A program made the translations under genes and the position numbers. This document shows, piece by piece, positions 61,744 to 64,000 of a stretch of DNA of 64,000 bases (within the stretch, counting starts at the first letter, position 1; each line of letters opens with the position of its first letter). The DNA lies in contig JBAIAC010000006.1 in NCBI GenBank assembly GCA_037349315.1, forward strand, positions 56,726,501 to 56,790,500, given 5' to 3'. The notes below the pieces were generated by a model, which saw only the letters and a list, made by a program, of their open reading frames with translations, did not search any database and was not told where the DNA came from. The stretch comes from Chelydra serpentina. Taxonomy: Eukaryota > Chordata > Testudines > Chelydridae.

Positions 61744-61960
61744 TTAAGAGATCAGGGGTCAAAGCCCAGCTCTGCCACAGACTTAGTGTGACACTGGCCA
61801 CGTCACTTAATCTCTATCTTGGTTACCATCTATAAAATGGGGGTAATGCTACCTTTCTAACCCGTGGCAGTGGGGAAAAGCATAAATTCATTAATGTTTG
61901 GGAGTGACTCAGATATTATGGTGATGGGAGGGCCAAATATATTTAGATTGATAGACCCAC
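61744..61960 (+). mobile_element. MIR-like SINE
   Basis: CAAAGCCCAGCTCTGCCACA, ACTGGCCACGTCACTTAATC and ATCTATAAAATGGGGGTAAT follow the MIR core order (CCAGCTCTGCCAC, GGCAAGTCACTTAA, TCTGTAAAATGGGG). A diverged tail runs to about 61960. Conserved across amniotes. Confidence 0.7.
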
Positions 61961-62239
61961 CTCAACAGGGCCGGTCTTTAGCAAGGAAATCATAGAATGT
62001 TATGCAGGAATCACTCTATGAAGAGGAGTAACCGCTTCCCAGGGCCTATCAGAATAGAAACACTGATCCCGATTGTGGCCTTGGATGCTACTATTATGTA
62101 AATATCATATAACAGAGAAGCTGAATAGAAAATGTAGTGAAGTGGGGGGATGGGGGAAGAGAGAGAAGTTTTTTAAAAAATTAACACCAGGCTACTGCAG
62201 ATGACAACTTGCTTCCTAAATAATAAAGAGGACACTAAG

Positions 62240-63563
62240 ATCAAGCAATACAGTCATTTATTTATTGACTGAAACAAACAAAAGTATCCCCAGACATAAT
62301 GGCCACCACTTCAGCAATACAAATAAATGTTACTGAACAGGGAACATTTCTTTCTCACCTTCCCACCCCCACAAACAATAATAGAAATACTAGAGTTTCA
62401 GAAGAGGATAAAGAGAAAACTATCAAAGGCGCTTATAATAAGCTGAAGAGGTGTAATGTATAGGTACTAAAGATCATTAGCTAATTTACCACCACCAGAA
62501 GCCCCTCAAAAATACTTTAATTGTTCCATCTCTACCACATACCAAGTATAGTGCTGTTTAACAGCAATTGCAGTACATTTACAACTGTTGTCTGCTGAAG
62601 CAGAACAGCAATTACTATTTTATGTTAAATTTGGGGCTGTAGATAGAAACAAGAGTCCCATGTAATAAGCTGCTGAAATTAAAAACTACTGTATTAGATT
62701 GGGGGGGGGGGTTAGAATGGAGGGTGGGGGGAGGAGAGCAGGGAGAGAGAAAGCAAAGCTGCTCCTGAATGCCTTTCAGTTACTGTACGTTTGCTTCAAT
62801 CAAGCAATTCATTCTGTTTTGGTATCTCACTGTATGTTATACTGGTACAGTAATACAAAGTCTCTTCAACTGTGATAGTAAATATGAATACACTGGTTCA
62901 TATTGAGAAGGCATTAATATGTGGACCATTGAAAATCTTGACCTGTTACTCATATGTGGACATTTAAATATGTTTATCAGAGACCAGCAGAAAGCGTCAA
63001 ACGTAGTGCATGCAGAACACAATAGTTGCTAAACCATTTAGTCTTCCATACAATAGTTAAAAAATGAGTCAGGCATTCCTCAGATTTAGAGAAAACATTA
63101 GGAGGCTGTAGATTTGCAGGCAAGGAGACCTTTTATTTTAATCCATTAATAGAACCCAAAATAGTCAGCAGGTGGCCACATCTATCCATGTTTCATTAAA
63201 ATCACATAAACCCTAAGTACAAAAGCACCACTGATTATTGCTCTAGAAAAACTGCATGAAAAATTCAAATACACACAGTAAAAACCATCACCATATGCAC
63301 AAGACTTAATTTCTTAAAGCAAGTGTATGGAATGCTGATCCAATTTGACACACACCTTCCAATGCTAAGTTGATATTTATATTACTTGGCAGCAATGGGA
63401 ATTTCTAAGAGCATGGTTATGAGAAGGGATATGTTCCTATACAGTTTAATATGTCAACTATCATTGTCCTAAAAAAATTAGCATTTACAAAATACTTGAT
63501 AAAAATATCTTTTAAAAGTTGTCCAAGAGGTACATAAAATCAACCCAAAATTTTCATGACAAT
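62240..63563 (-). other. HMGN3: HMGN3 3' untranslated region (inferred extent)
   Basis: Sequence after the HMGN3 stop is AT-rich and non-coding. On the minus strand an AATAAA occurs at 62266-62261 (with an overlapping second at 62262-62257), which would place the distal end near 62240. An alternative AATAAA lies near 63136-63131 for a shorter 3' end. A poly-G run (62700-62710) lies within. The end point is an inference. Confidence 0.5.
62257..62266 (-). terminator. HMGN3: Putative distal polyadenylation signal of HMGN3
   Basis: The plus strand TTTATTTATT gives two overlapping AATAAA hexamers on minus, 1.3 kb after the HMGN3 stop. A proximal AATAAA near 63131-63136 is an alternative. Confidence 0.45.
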
Positions 63564-63602
63564 TCATTCGCTCGTGTCACCTACAGATTCAGTTCTCTGT
63601 GC
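63564..63602 (-). CDS. HMGN3: HMGN3 last coding exon (partial gene)
   Basis: After a pyrimidine-rich tract and CAG acceptor (to 63603) the frame reads AQRTESVGDTSE and stops (TGA 63566-63564). Mammalian HMGN3 ends AQKTESV plus five more acidic-rich residues; seven of twelve positions are the same, and R/K and D/N replace two others. Position and strand fit: HMGN3 is the next gene upstream of PHIP and has the same orientation in amniotes. HMGN3 is a small nucleosome-binding protein of the high-mobility-group N family; this exon is the tail of its chromatin regulatory domain and is absent from the shorter splice form. The remaining exons lie beyond the window end. Confidence 0.75.
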   Translation of the reverse strand, partial: AQRTESVGDTSE

Positions 63603-64000
63603 CTGTGAAGGGGAAGGGGGAAAAAGAAAAAACAAAAAACACAATTACTATAGAAAGTTACTGCTCCACATGTAAAAAAAAGCCCCCACACTAGCACCTT
63701 TGCCTTTGATGCATTATTTGCAACTGTTCAATTTCAAACTATTTCAGTACTATGTTTACAGACACAACAGGTACACACACACACACACTTGTCTTCATTT
63801 ATTGATCCTTGCTTTTCAAAAGCCATAGAAGCCTTACCTGCCAGCTTCCATTGTTCATAATGAAAAGCACCACACTACTATCTGTTTCTATTCACTGCAC
63901 ACATGCAGAATGCTCTACCGTACCCTTAACTTTCACTGTTTCAATCTGCCCTTTTACTGACAGTGTGCTGGGTGGGGCACCTCTGGATGTTGAAACACTA
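63603..64000 (-). other. HMGN3: HMGN3 last intron (part), with (AC)n microsatellite
   Basis: No further HMGN3 exon was recognised. A short (AC)n repeat lies at about 63772-63788. A GCAGGTAAGG word on minus near 63836 looks donor-like, but the adjoining sequence does not read as HMGN3. Confidence 0.5.

Noticed and set aside
63836..64000. Possible additional HMGN3 exon with a GGTAAGG donor
   Set aside because: Adjacent minus-strand sequence does not read as the Lys/Glu-rich HMGN3 segment expected upstream of the last exon.

Overview
This is a vertebrate nuclear genome window, most probably from a turtle. The evidence is a CR1 LINE landscape, tRNA-derived SINEs with a CR1-like tail, DIRS tyrosine-recombinase retrotransposons, a near-complete PIF/Harbinger transposon, many non-autonomous hAT, Tigger-like and Harbinger elements, and PHIP-HMGN3 gene order as in amniotes. 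The species call is an inference from the repeats and synteny.

Host genes. The minus strand carries the first six coding exons of PHIP (about 147 codons). Exons 1-4 lie within 491 bp (44537-45027) at a CpG island. A 13.8 kb intron then leads to exons 5 and 6 (30553-30703 and 30368-30466). I found no further PHIP exon, so 1-30367 appears to be an intron of more than 30 kb made largely of transposable elements. About 17 kb upstream of PHIP, on the same strand, the final coding exon of HMGN3 (63564-63602) and its 3' UTR are visible.

Repeats inside PHIP intron 6. From 1 to about 12.5 kb, one DIRS element (691-12026, with inverted terminal repeats) sits inside an older DIRS element. The inner DIRS was itself hit by a hAT element (4102-4916) and by a 4.6 kb Harbinger transposon (7085-11662), and that transposon carries a SINE in the intron of its Myb-like gene. 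A second DIRS, internally deleted, lies at about 18.4-21.6 kb. It is followed by a long CR1 (about 21.83-26.68 kb) broken up by an RTE-like LINE fragment, two hAT elements and an antisense CR1 tail. Two Harbinger MITEs, further hAT copies and a Tigger-like MITE fill the rest.

PHIP intron 4 and the intergenic region. Intron 4 is mostly unique AT-rich DNA with a few elements. These include a Tigger-like element whose core is an unusual array of short direct and inverted units (about 35.35-35.70 kb), and a CR1 tail split by a hAT MITE with a perfect 8-bp duplication. The intergenic region carries old repeats: a third DIRS fragment, ancient CR1, a MIR-like SINE and several hAT-type remnants.

I see no bacterial-type system, CRISPR array, rRNA or true tRNA gene, and no virus. 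The most notable structures are the multi-level nesting, the palindromic DIRS termini, the only lightly damaged Harbinger, the core array of the Tigger-like element and an unidentified 154-codon open frame at 12.7 kb.
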